Source: DYGX01 sp035325905 (lineage in GTDB: Bacteria; Chloroflexota; Anaerolineae; Aggregatilineales; Aggregatilineaceae). From it: 16,594 nucleotides of DNA. Position numbers and translations under genes: made by a program. The DNA is taken from assembly GCA_035325905.1 (NCBI GenBank), contig DAOKYY010000086.1:1-16594 (forward strand), written 5' to 3'. Below are positions 7,419 to 13,937 of this stretch, piece after piece (within the stretch, counting starts at the first letter, position 1; the number at the start of each line of letters is the position of its first letter). The notes beneath the pieces are model-generated. The model was not told the origin of the DNA, made no database searches, and saw only the letters and a program-made list of their open reading frames with translations.

Positions 7419-7940
7419 ATGATTACCCGCGAGACGTTGCGCCGCCGGACGACCCTGGTGGCGGTGTTTAAGACGCAGCGCGCGCTGGTCGAGACCCTGG
7501 ACCATCTGCTCGGCCTGGGGCTGGACGACGTGCTCGACATCGGTCACGCGGCGCTGATCACGCGCGACGAGCAGGGCGCGGTGGTCACGGTCAACAACAA
7601 CGTCACCCCGCGTGAAGGGCTGTTTTCCGGCGCGGCGCTGGGCGCGACGATCGGCGGCCTGACGATGCTGCTGCTCGGCGCGGGCGATCTGCCGAAGGCC
7701 GCCGCCGCGCTGTCGGTGGCGGCGGGCTTGCTGCTCGGCGGGCTGATCGGGGCGGCGCTGGGGCGTCTGGTCGCGCACCTGGTCGGCTTCGGGTACGAGC
7801 CGGACCTGTTGCGCGACCTCGAACGGCAGCTTCAGCCGGGGCAGGTTGCGCTGCTGCTCCGGGTTCGCGCGCCGAGCGTGCCGCTGCTGCGGCGCGAGCT
7901 TGGCGCGCGCGGCACGATCATGGGCGCGGCAGGGGAATAG
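7419..7940 (+). CDS. DUF1269-like membrane protein
   Basis: 173 residues from the ATG at 7419; an in-frame ATG at 7353 would add 22 residues of low-complexity sequence, and its GGGAG lies only one base away from that start. The start is therefore uncertain (AAGGG at 7400-7404 is rather distant from 7419). Residues 12-58 look like the N-terminal alpha/beta half of DUF1269 / general-stress-17M-like proteins, with VAVFKTQRALVETLDHL and then a DEQG turn and a beta strand. Two glycine-zipper hydrophobic segments follow (about 68-88 and 95-118), then a soluble tail with LLRDLERQLQPGQVALLL. It probably inserts in the cytoplasmic membrane. The exact function of this family is unknown. Confidence 0.75.
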   Translation: MITRETLRRRTTLVAVFKTQRALVETLDHLLGLGLDDVLDIGHAALITRDEQGAVVTVNNNVTPREGLFSGAALGATIGGLTMLLLGAGDLPKAAAALSVAAGLLLGGLIGAALGRLVAHLVGFGYEPDLLRDLERQLQPGQVALLLRVRAPSVPLLRRELGARGTIMGAAGE

Positions 7941-8126
7941 CCGCGCGGCGCGCAGTCGTGCTATGCTTTTCTGTCAGGACATTATCGGCCAGCGGCCCGC
8001 TGCCACCTGAGGCTAGTGTGCCCGGCTGGCGTACTCGACGCGCACGGCCAGAACGCCGTTCTGCACAATGGTTAGGGGGTCACTTCTGCAAGCGATTCGG
8101 CTGGCGCGGGCGAGGGAGAAACCTGC

Positions 8127-9401
8127 ATGGAAACGCAAGTCTGCCCCAATTGCGGGCATGAAAATCTGTCACGCGCGATCTTCTGCTTCCAGTGCGGGAC
8201 CAAGCTCGACGTCCCCCCGATCGTGCGCGGCATCCCCCAGCACCGGCGCCACATCGAAGACGCGATGCGCTATTTGCAGGGGCGCGAGGATATGCTCAGC
8301 CCTGGCCTGGTGCAGAACCTGCGTGAGGTGCGCGCCAAGCTGCCGCCCCCCATCGACGGCGAGCCGGTCACATGCCTGAGCTGCGGCACGCTCAACCTGC
8401 CCCAGGCGCGCTACTGCGTCGGCTGCGGGACGGCGCTGGCGATGCCAGATGACGCCAGCCCGGCGCTGCTGGTGCCCCGCGCCGCCGCGCGCAGCGATGT
8501 CGGACGCATCCGCGAAAACAATGAGGACCGGGTCGGGCTGTGGGCGCGCTATGGCGTGGTGCTGGCGCTGGTGGCGGATGGGATGGGCGGCGCGGCGGCG
8601 GGCGAAGAAGCCAGCCGGCTGGCGATGGAGGCGATCCAGGCCGATTTTCTGGGGCAAGCGCGGGGCAGCGACCTGCTGCGCGAGCTGTCGGATGAAGACA
8701 TCGCCGAGAAGCTGCGTATCGCGGTGCGGCGCGCCAACCGCGCCGTGATCCACCGCACCAGCGGGCATCCTGAGTTTCAGGGGATGGGCACGACGATCAC
8801 GCTGGCGTTCGTGCGTGACAGCCGCGCAATCGTGCTGCACGTCGGCGACAGCCGCGCGTATCTCGTCAAAGGGCGCGAGGGCTGGATCAACCAGATCACC
8901 GACGATCACAGCTTCGTCGAGGCGTTGCTGGCGGCGGGGCATATCACGCGCGAGCAGGCGGCGATCCACCCCATGCGCAACGTGCTCTACCGGGCGCTCG
9001 GCCAGTTTGACGACACCGACGCCGACGTGTACAGCCGCCAGCTTGAGGAAGGCGACCGGCTGATCCTGTGCACCGACGGGCTGACGCGCAACGTCAGCGC
9101 CGAGGAGATCGCCGCGATCGCCTGCCGCAACGACGAGCCAGCGCTGATTACGCAAGAGCTGGTCGATCTCGCCAACGCGCGCGGCGGCCAGGACAACATC
9201 AGCGTGATCGCGCTGGTCATGGAGCGCGCCGAAGACCTTCCGCCCGGCCAGCGCCCGGACCCCTCGCTGTTTGACACGACCGAGATCGGCCTCTACCAGC
9301 CGCCGGCCGTTGAATCCCAGGAGCGCAAGACCCTGGAGCTACCTGCGCTGCCCAGCGAAGACCGGCACAGCCCGGAAGAAGCCGGCGCCGAAGATGAATA
9401 G
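8127..9401 (+). CDS. PP2C-type Ser/Thr phosphatase with two N-terminal zinc ribbons
   Basis: 424 residues. Two zinc-ribbon knuckle pairs open the protein: C6/C9/C20/C23 and C83/C86/C97/C100, separated by a helical spacer. The PP2C domain runs from about 120 to 370. Metal-binding motifs are intact: ENNED (130-134), DGMGG (151-155), the GMGTT and GDSRAYL strands, LCTDGL, and GGQDN near the end. It should be a manganese/magnesium-dependent phosphatase of the Stp/PrpC bacterial class, which reverses Hanks-type Ser/Thr kinase phosphorylation. No partner kinase is in the window. The C-terminal ~55 residues are acidic and Pro-rich. The start has GAGGGAGA upstream. The ribbons may mediate protein contacts, as zinc-ribbon plus effector fusions often do; that is inference. 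Confidence 0.93.
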   Translation: METQVCPNCGHENLSRAIFCFQCGTKLDVPPIVRGIPQHRRHIEDAMRYLQGREDMLSPGLVQNLREVRAKLPPPIDGEPVTCLSCGTLNLPQARYCVGCGTALAMPDDASPALLVPRAAARSDVGRIRENNEDRVGLWARYGVVLALVADGMGGAAAGEEASRLAMEAIQADFLGQARGSDLLRELSDEDIAEKLRIAVRRANRAVIHRTSGHPEFQGMGTTITLAFVRDSRAIVLHVGDSRAYLVKGREGWINQITDDHSFVEALLAAGHITREQAAIHPMRNVLYRALGQFDDTDADVYSRQLEEGDRLILCTDGLTRNVSAEEIAAIACRNDEPALITQELVDLANARGGQDNISVIALVMERAEDLPPGQRPDPSLFDTTEIGLYQPPAVESQERKTLELPALPSEDRHSPEEAGAEDE

Positions 9402-9434
9402 CGTAAATTATCCGGCGCGGGGCCGCTAACCTGG

Positions 9435-9464
9435 TTGACTTGGCACCGAGAATCCTGCTACCGT
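9435..9464 (+). promoter_or_regulatory. Putative promoter of the Flp pilin gene
   Basis: TTGACT (9435-9440) is followed after 18 bp by TACCGT (9459-9464), preceded by TG as in an extended -10. The -10 is weak. The predicted start near 9471 places the following palindrome at the very 5' end of the transcript. Confidence 0.4.
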
Positions 9465-9484
9465 TAAGGTAGCCCCAATTGGGG
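9457..9484. promoter_or_regulatory. Overlapping palindromes before the Flp pilin
   Basis: GCTACC (9457-9462) pairs with GGTAGC (9468-9473) around GTTAA. It is immediately followed by the perfect 12-bp palindrome CCCCAATTGGGG (9473-9484), the two sharing one base. They overlap or adjoin the putative -10, so either could be an operator or a leader RNA structure. They lie about 50 bp before the start codon. Confidence 0.5.
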
Positions 9485-9535
9485 CCAAATCCCTTTATCC
9501 TAGCTGCCGGAACTTATCTGCGGGGAGGTTTTGTC

Positions 9536-9682
9536 ATGCTCTACCAACCGTGTGAGGCAGGCCAGGGCCTGGTCGAGTACGCGCTGATCCTGGTCCTGGT
9601 CGCCGTCGTCGTGATCATCATCCTGGCGCTGCTGGGGCCGGCGATCGGCAACATTTTCTCGAACATCATCAACGCGCTCTAA
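9536..9682 (+). CDS. Flp/Fap-type pilin (orphan)
   Basis: 48 residues. After a short leader ending in EAG, the sequence GQGLVEYALILVLVAV is the hallmark of Flp pilins. A prepilin peptidase would cut after G9, leaving Glu14 at position +5 followed by Tyr, and a hydrophobic helix (about 16-36). The ATG at 9536 is preceded by GGGGAGG (9522-9528); a longer frame exists upstream but has no comparable ribosome-binding site. Flp subunits polymerise into Tad pili for adhesion. No tad assembly genes (ATPase, secretin, TadB/C, peptidase) are nearby, so it would depend on genes elsewhere or serve another purpose. Confidence 0.9.
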   Translation: MLYQPCEAGQGLVEYALILVLVAVVVIIILALLGPAIGNIFSNIINAL

Positions 9683-9688
9683 AACCGC

Positions 9689-9710
9689 GCGGCAGCCCGC
9701 AGGCTGTCGC
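9689..9710 (+). other. Hairpin directly after the pilin stop
   Basis: GCGGCAGCC (9689-9697) pairs with GGCTGTCGC (9702-9710), one G-U included, around the tetraloop CGCA. No T-tract follows. It could stabilise the pilin mRNA 3' end, and together with the next hairpin it makes a double structure. Confidence 0.5.
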
Positions 9711-9721
9711 CACAAGATGAT

Positions 9722-9756
9722 CAAGCGCCCGCGAGCACCGGGCGCTTGTCGTTTCT
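9722..9756 (+). terminator. Intrinsic terminator of the Flp gene, probably bidirectional
   Basis: A perfect 10-bp stem, CAAGCGCCCG (9722-9731) with CGGGCGCTTG (9739-9748), has a 7-nt loop and is followed by TCGTTTCT. It lies between two convergent genes, so it could also end the minus-strand transcript from the TM-wHTH-zinc-ribbon gene. Confidence 0.75.
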
Positions 9757-9785
9757 AAAGGGTTCGCGAGAGAGGTGGGCGGGCG

Positions 9786-10298
9786 TCAGGACAGGTAGAA
9801 CTCGGTCCCGCAGAAGCGACAGGTCGCCATCCCCTTGCCGCTCAGCTCGATCGCGCCGCCGCAGTTGGGGCACTGCTTCAGGTCGCGGAGCTGGCTCGCC
9901 TCGCTGGAATAGAGGACGCCCTCGTCCCACTTGATATAGCCGCTAAAGACGCCCAGCCCCACCAGCGCGTAGATCATCTCGCGCACTTCGGAGCGAGGCA
10001 CCTGTAGCTCGACCGCGACATCGTCGACGCGCACCTGGCCGCGTGTCTGCACGATATTGAGCAGCTTGCGCTGCTGGCTCGCGGCTTGCTGCTGCGCCGC
10101 CTCGCGCCCGCCGAACGCAGTCAGGTAGATGCCGCCGCCGACCAGCGGGCCGACCAGCACGATCAGCGCCAGCGCCAGGCCCAGGATACGCGCCGGGCCT
10201 TCCAGACCCTCGTTGGTGAACAGCCACGCCGCCGCGACGCCGCCGAGGATCACGCCGAAGACGATCAACAGAATCCCGATTAGCCGGTTCGAGTTCAT
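9786..10298 (-). CDS. Small membrane protein with winged-helix-like segment and C-terminal zinc ribbon
   Basis: 170 residues. Two transmembrane helices are at about 6-27 and 36-62. A Gln-rich linker leads to a segment (about 75-125) that reads like a winged helix, with KLLNIVQTRGQVRVDDVAVEL and EVREMIYALVGLGVFSGYI. The C-terminus is a zinc ribbon with C143/C146 and C160/C163. The start has GGAG on the minus strand just upstream. It lies 127 bp downstream of the DUF2207 gene in the same direction and is probably in its operon. The winged-helix-like part resembles those in PCI/DUF2207-associated proteins and may bind protein rather than DNA. I do not recognise a named family with certainty, so the function is unknown. 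Confidence 0.85.
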   Translation of the reverse strand: MNSNRLIGILLIVFGVILGGVAAAWLFTNEGLEGPARILGLALALIVLVGPLVGGGIYLTAFGGREAAQQQAASQQRKLLNIVQTRGQVRVDDVAVELQVPRSEVREMIYALVGLGVFSGYIKWDEGVLYSSEASQLRDLKQCPNCGGAIELSGKGMATCRFCGTEFYLS

Positions 10299-10388
10299 CC
10301 GAGTCTCCTAAGCTCGCAGGGGCCGGGAGGCCGACCGCGCTGTCTCTGCCCGGCCCGACCGCAGCGGATAGCTTCGAGCGATTTGGTT

Positions 10389-10432
10389 TTAGCGTTCGCC
10401 TTTCGCTAACGGCTAATCGCTCCGTTTAGCCG
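10389..10432. repeat. Tandem GCTAA/TTAGC hairpins at the DUF2207 stop
   Basis: CGGCTAA (10410-10416) pairs with TTAGCCG (10426-10432), spanning the DUF2207 stop codon. TTAGCG (10389-10394) pairs with CGCTAA (10404-10409), directly adjacent. On the minus strand these fold one after another behind the gene. The absence of a T-tract makes terminator function uncertain. The same GCTAAC-like words occur at 52-92. Confidence 0.45.
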
Positions 10433-12375
10433 AAGCCGCGACTGCCGCCGCCTCCACCGCCGCCTCCACCGCCGCCGCCGCCGCTCCAGCCGCCGCCCCC
10501 TGAGCCGGAGCTGCTCGGCTGGCTGGACATGATGCGCGAAGCGTCATTGAGCATCTGCGTCATACCGGCGCTCATGGCGTTCAGCCCGTCGGTCAGCGAG
10601 CGGCTCATGTCGTTCAGGCCGCCCGGCCCGCCGAGGCCGATGTCGCCCATGCCGCCACCCAGGCCACCGGGGCCGCTTGATAGCGGGCCGCCATACATCC
10701 CGCGCCGGTAGCCGCGATCCCACGGCCCGCCGAGATAGGTCGGGAAGTACCACGTCGGCATCGAGGTCAGGACCGGGGCGCAGGTGTCCACCCACTCGCG
10801 CTGCAAGCCGAAGACGACGGCGTAGCCCATATAGCTGTCGAAGCGTTGGGCGGCTTCGGTCACGTCGCCGTAGCGCTCGACGTTTTGCAGGTAGCGGCGG
10901 AAGGCGCGCCACTTAGCGGCTTCCTGCGCGCCTTTCGGCGTCTTGGCGGGCATGAACTGCGAGGTCAGCGCCAGCGCGATCCCGACGATGCCCAGGCCGA
11001 AGCCGGGCATGAAGGCGAAGACCGACACGGTCGGCGCGACCGCGATCCCGCCGACGAACAGCATCGCGGCCACGATCAGCACGCCGACCGCGCCCGCGAC
11101 CCACAGGTTGCGCGTGGTGTTGGGCGAGCGCGCGAAATAGCCCTGGCTGACCTGCTCGCGGTAAAGCTGCTCCTTGATGGCCGGAATCTTCTTGTAGAAC
11201 TTGTTGCGCAGGTCCGACAACTCGACGCTGGTTTTGCGCCCGAAAATGCCATCCAGCAGCGTGCGCTCGTAGCCGCGCAGGTCGTCGTCGGGCTTGTCCT
11301 CGCGGTGGAACTCGAATTCGGTGGATTGGAACATGCCGAAGACGCCGCCGGACTGCTTCTGCTCGATGGTCAGGTAGCCGCGCCGCGCCAGGTCAACCAG
11401 CGTGCCCATGATGTCCTTCATATCGGCGCGCTCGTCCAGCAGCACGCCGACCACGCCGGGCCGCTCGTCGCTGGGCGGCTCGGTCAGGTATTCGGGCACG
11501 ACGACCGCCTGCGGGTCGCGGCCATGCCTGGTATAGCGGGTATAGACAAACAGCACGCCGAGGATGGCAGTTAGCAGCCCGACGACGATCAGGATCAGCG
11601 AGACGAACGGCTTCCAATTTTCCTCATACTCGCGCTGAAAGTCGAAGCTGCCCTGCCAGTCCGGCTCCGCCATCGCCGGGTCGTGCGGGTATTGCACGCG
11701 CACCTCGACCGGCTCGTAGCTGCTGACGCGGCCCGGCGACTCCCAGGTGATGGTCGTCCCATTCACCTCGTAAGGCCATTCTTCGGGGTACATACCGATG
11801 ATCTGGGGCGGCCGGCCGGCGGGCATCTCGACGGTGATCGTCGCGTCCAGCACGGGGAAGGGCAGGTCGGAGGGGATCGCCACCCAATAAAGCTGGTCGC
11901 CGTCCTCGTACGAGCGCAGCCCGCCGTGCACGGTGTAGACCAGCGCGATCTCGCGGGTCGTGCCGCTTTCCGCCGGCGAGGTGAAGTCGTACTCGACCGC
12001 CAGGTTGCTGCCGTCGTTGGTGACGCAGTACGTCCCCGCCCCGCCGCCGCAGCTTTCGCGCAGCGGGCGGCCGTTCTCGTAGACGCTTAGCGAGGTGATG
12101 TTTTCGGCCCGGTCAAGCGGGATCTCAGCGGTGCCGAAAGTGAACGTCCCGCGCTCGATCCGCAGGCGATAGGTCTCGGTCATGCGGAAGCGATTGGCCG
12201 CCGTGTCGATCTGGTCGATCAGCACGTCGTACCGCTCCCACACCAACGATTTGCTGCCCTGAGCCGGGTTGCTCGCCGCCGCGCGCGGCGCCAGGCCGAC
12301 CATTGAGACGGCCAGCGCCACCACCGCCAGCGCGAGCGCAACTCTCAGCGTCTGACGCGCCACAAAATGTCGCAT
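10426..12375 (-). CDS. DUF2207-domain membrane protein
   Basis: 649 residues. A signal peptide (about 1-35, ending in AAAS) precedes a beta-rich extracytoplasmic domain (about 45-250) typical of DUF2207 (YciQ-like) proteins. A transmembrane helix at about 256-279 follows. The cytoplasmic part (about 290-420) contains the conserved EYLTEPPSDERPGVVGVLLDE-type region (20 residues shown in part only) and a winged-helix-like stretch, DIMGTLVDLARRGYLTI. Two more helices lie at about 423-470. The tail (about 560-649) is Gly/Pro/Met-rich and ends in a 13-glycine run. The start has AAGGAG upstream. Function is unknown for the family; an envelope role is likely. It is followed by the small TM-wHTH-zinc-ribbon gene. 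Confidence 0.9.
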   Translation of the reverse strand: MRHFVARQTLRVALALAVVALAVSMVGLAPRAAASNPAQGSKSLVWERYDVLIDQIDTAANRFRMTETYRLRIERGTFTFGTAEIPLDRAENITSLSVYENGRPLRESCGGGAGTYCVTNDGSNLAVEYDFTSPAESGTTREIALVYTVHGGLRSYEDGDQLYWVAIPSDLPFPVLDATITVEMPAGRPPQIIGMYPEEWPYEVNGTTITWESPGRVSSYEPVEVRVQYPHDPAMAEPDWQGSFDFQREYEENWKPFVSLILIVVGLLTAILGVLFVYTRYTRHGRDPQAVVVPEYLTEPPSDERPGVVGVLLDERADMKDIMGTLVDLARRGYLTIEQKQSGGVFGMFQSTEFEFHREDKPDDDLRGYERTLLDGIFGRKTSVELSDLRNKFYKKIPAIKEQLYREQVSQGYFARSPNTTRNLWVAGAVGVLIVAAMLFVGGIAVAPTVSVFAFMPGFGLGIVGIALALTSQFMPAKTPKGAQEAAKWRAFRRYLQNVERYGDVTEAAQRFDSYMGYAVVFGLQREWVDTCAPVLTSMPTWYFPTYLGGPWDRGYRRGMYGGPLSSGPGGLGGGMGDIGLGGPGGLNDMSRSLTDGLNAMSAGMTQMLNDASRIMSSQPSSSGSGGGGWSGGGGGGGGGGGGGSRGFG

Positions 12376-12503
12376 GGCACTTTCACTCCTTCATGTGCGA
12401 ACCTTATTGTACTCGATCGCACCACCGGCGCATCTGCGTGTGCGCGCAGTTGCCTATCGAATGCATAGGAGACAGTTATGCGTTATTCAAGCTCGTTTCT
12501 AAG

Positions 12504-12622
12504 CCATTCCCCCATCCTTCCGACCTGCGGTCGGCTTTCCTTCCCCCAGAACGAGGGAAGGAAAAGAGCCGGACGGACTCCCCTTTCCTCATTTTGGGGG
12601 TAAGGGGCCGGGGGATGGGAGG
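12504..12622. repeat. Palindromic intergenic repeat, copy 2
   Basis: A C-rich left flank (CCATTCCCCCATCC) and a G-rich right flank (AAGGGGCCGGGGGATGGGAGG-like, 12603-12622) make an imperfect palindrome. An internal perfect hairpin is CCGACC-TGC-GGTCGG (12520-12534), with further C-rich/G-rich pairs inside. The right end resembles that of the copy at 129-233 (AGGGGCCGGGGG followed by a GAGG flank). It is more diverged and lacks the CCCCTCTCC arms. Confidence 0.6.
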
Positions 12623-12770
12623 CTTCACTCGGACGCAAGTTCATAACACGCTTTAGCGCGTTTGCCCGAACGCACGCACCCCAAGATTGAGGGCGTCCAT
12701 ATAAGAATACGCGGATGCCCGGCGCGCGGTGCGGCGCAGGTGTTTCAAGCCGGAATCAGGCGCCGAAATA

Positions 12771-12788
12771 TCTAAGAATAGGCTTAGA
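12771..12788. promoter_or_regulatory. Inverted repeat upstream of the stress-operon promoter
   Basis: TCTAAG (12771-12776) and CTTAGA (12783-12788) form a perfect 6-bp inverted repeat with a 6-bp centre, ending 4 bp before the -35. It is not the known HspR box (CTTGAGT-N7-ACTCAAG), nor CIRCE. A similar word, TATAAGAATACG, occurs 71 bp upstream at 12700-12711 (compare TCTAAGAATAGG at 12771-12782). It is a candidate site for the HspR encoded in this operon or for an activator. Confidence 0.4.
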
Positions 12789-12792
12789 AACG

Positions 12793-12821
12793 TTGACTGC
12801 GATCGACTAAAGGTCTATGAT
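12793..12821 (+). promoter_or_regulatory. Sigma70-type promoter of the dnaJ-htrA-hspR operon
   Basis: TTGACT (12793-12798), 17-bp spacer, TATGAT (12816-12821). The start is predicted near 12828, giving a leader of about 110 nt before dnaJ. Confidence 0.7.
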
Positions 12822-12854
12822 CTGGCTGTTATTTCACGATAGCCTGTACTGATC

Positions 12855-12927
12855 CCTCACGCGGCGAAGCACGCCCGAGGCGACGATATCGCCCTCGGTT
12901 GCGCCGCGTCGAGCTGAGCCTGTGGGG
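12855..12927 (+). promoter_or_regulatory. Structured 5' leader of dnaJ
   Basis: An outer stem ACGCGGCG (12859-12866) / CGCCGCGT (12902-12909) encloses an inner hairpin, CCGAGGCGA (12875-12883) with TCGCCCTCGG (12889-12898), one base bulged, loop CGATA. The likely Shine-Dalgarno GTGGGG (12922-12927) is also complementary to CCTCAC (12855-12860), one G-U included. That pairing would compete with the base of the outer stem. This could be a temperature- or translation-responsive leader; function is inferred. Confidence 0.45.
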
Positions 12928-12938
12928 CAGCGTAGAAG

Positions 12939-13871
12939 ATGGAATACCAGGATTACTATAAGACTCTCGGCGTGGATCGCAACGCGTCGGATAAGGAGAT
13001 CCGCAAGGCATACCGCCGGCTGGCGCGCCAGTATCACCCTGACGTGAACCCGGGTGACGCCTCGTCGGAGGAGAAATTCAAGCAGATCAACGAGGCGTAC
13101 CAGGTGCTGTCGGACGCCGACAAGCGCGCCAAGTATGACCAGCTCGGCCAGAGCTACCAGCAGTGGCAGCAGCGCGGCGGCCAGCCGGGCGGCTTCAACT
13201 GGTCGGAGTGGATGGGCGGACAGCCGGGCGGGAGCGGGTTCCGCGTGGAGTACGCCGACATCGGCGGCGATGACCCGTTCTCGGACTTTTTCCGCAACAT
13301 CTTTGGCGGGATGTCGGGCGGCGGCGCGCGCACGGCGTACCAGCGCCAGGCCATGAAGGGCCAGGACCTCGAAGTGACCGCGCAGGTGACGCTCGAAGAA
13401 GCGTATCACGGCACGCAGCGCACCGTGCAGATCGGCGACCGCCGCCTCGAGGTGAAGATTCCGGCCGGGGCGCGCGACGGGATGCGCGTCCGCCTGCGCG
13501 GTCAGGGCGAGCCGGGCTACGCCGGAGGGCAGCCGGGCGATCTCTACGTGATCGTGGACGTGCTGCCGCACCCGCTCTACCGGCGCGACGGCGCCGACCT
13601 GCATATCGACCTGAAGGTGCCGCTCTATACGGCGGTGCTGGGCGGCAAGGCGAGCGTGCCGACGCTGAGCGGCGAGGTGTCGCTCCGTATTCAGCCGGGG
13701 ACGCAGTCCGGCCAGACGATCCGCCTGCGCGGCAAGGGGCTGCCACAGGTCCGCCAGAAGGGCGTCTACGGCGACCTGTACGCGCATGTGCTGGTGCAGG
13801 TCCCGACTAATCTGACCGATCGCGAGCGCGCTTTGTTCGAGGAGCTAGGCGCGCTGCGCCCGGCGGAGTGA
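12939..13871 (+). CDS. cbpA: DnaJ/CbpA-type co-chaperone (class B, no zinc finger)
   Basis: 310 residues. The J domain (3-70) has the invariant HPD tripeptide (H33-P34-D35) that triggers DnaK ATP hydrolysis. A Gly-rich/Phe-rich linker (about 75-135) follows, then the two C-terminal substrate-binding beta domains (about 145-300), including LEVKIPAGARDGMRVRLRGQG and the later RLRGKGLPQ repeat of that motif. The CxxCxGxG zinc finger of classical DnaJ is absent, so it is a CbpA-like class B protein of normal length. It is the first gene of an operon with htrA and hspR. No dnaK or grpE is present here, so its partner must be encoded elsewhere. The ribosome-binding site is weak (GGGG, 12924-12927). 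Confidence 0.93.
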   Translation: MEYQDYYKTLGVDRNASDKEIRKAYRRLARQYHPDVNPGDASSEEKFKQINEAYQVLSDADKRAKYDQLGQSYQQWQQRGGQPGGFNWSEWMGGQPGGSGFRVEYADIGGDDPFSDFFRNIFGGMSGGGARTAYQRQAMKGQDLEVTAQVTLEEAYHGTQRTVQIGDRRLEVKIPAGARDGMRVRLRGQGEPGYAGGQPGDLYVIVDVLPHPLYRRDGADLHIDLKVPLYTAVLGGKASVPTLSGEVSLRIQPGTQSGQTIRLRGKGLPQVRQKGVYGDLYAHVLVQVPTNLTDRERALFEELGALRPAE

Positions 13872-13872
13872 G

Positions 13873-13887
13873 ATTTGGCGGCCAAAT
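13873..13887. promoter_or_regulatory. 15-bp palindrome between dnaJ and htrA
   Basis: ATTTGGC-G-GCCAAAT has 7-bp arms and a single central base, and starts just after the dnaJ stop. It could be an operator for an internal promoter or a short hairpin at an mRNA processing point. The word ATTTGGCGGC is also found next to the tetR start codon (1309-1318). Confidence 0.4.
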
Positions 13888-13937
13888 GGCCCGTGTAACG
13901 GCGACGACGTTGGCTTTGAGTGGAAGGACGGTCCGGT

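Larger units (their letters stand above)
12376..12938. other. Long gene-free regulatory and repeat region
   Basis: This stretch separates the divergent DUF2207 and dnaJ genes. From left to right it holds a possible DUF2207 -10 (TACAAT on the minus strand, 12411-12406, without a clear -35), an inverted repeat CCTAT-N7-ATAGG (12453-12469), palindromic repeat copy 2 (12504-12622), the stress-operon promoter with an upstream inverted repeat, and the dnaJ leader. The open frame of 117 codons at 12303-12656 crosses the DUF2207 signal sequence in antisense and then the repeat, and looks non-coding. Confidence 0.7.

Noticed and set aside
7958..8126. Small open frame and promoter-like TGCTATGCT (7959-7967) before the PP2C gene
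   Set aside because: The frame lacks a ribosome-binding site and runs into PP2C in another frame; the -10-like word has no -35 at a valid distance.
12303..12656. 117-codon open frame on the plus strand
   Set aside because: Starts antisense to the DUF2207 signal peptide and runs through repeat copy 2; no coding signature.
12687..12708. TTGAGG with TATAAG as an additional dnaJ promoter
   Set aside because: The two hexamers are only 7 bp apart, too close for a sigma70 promoter.
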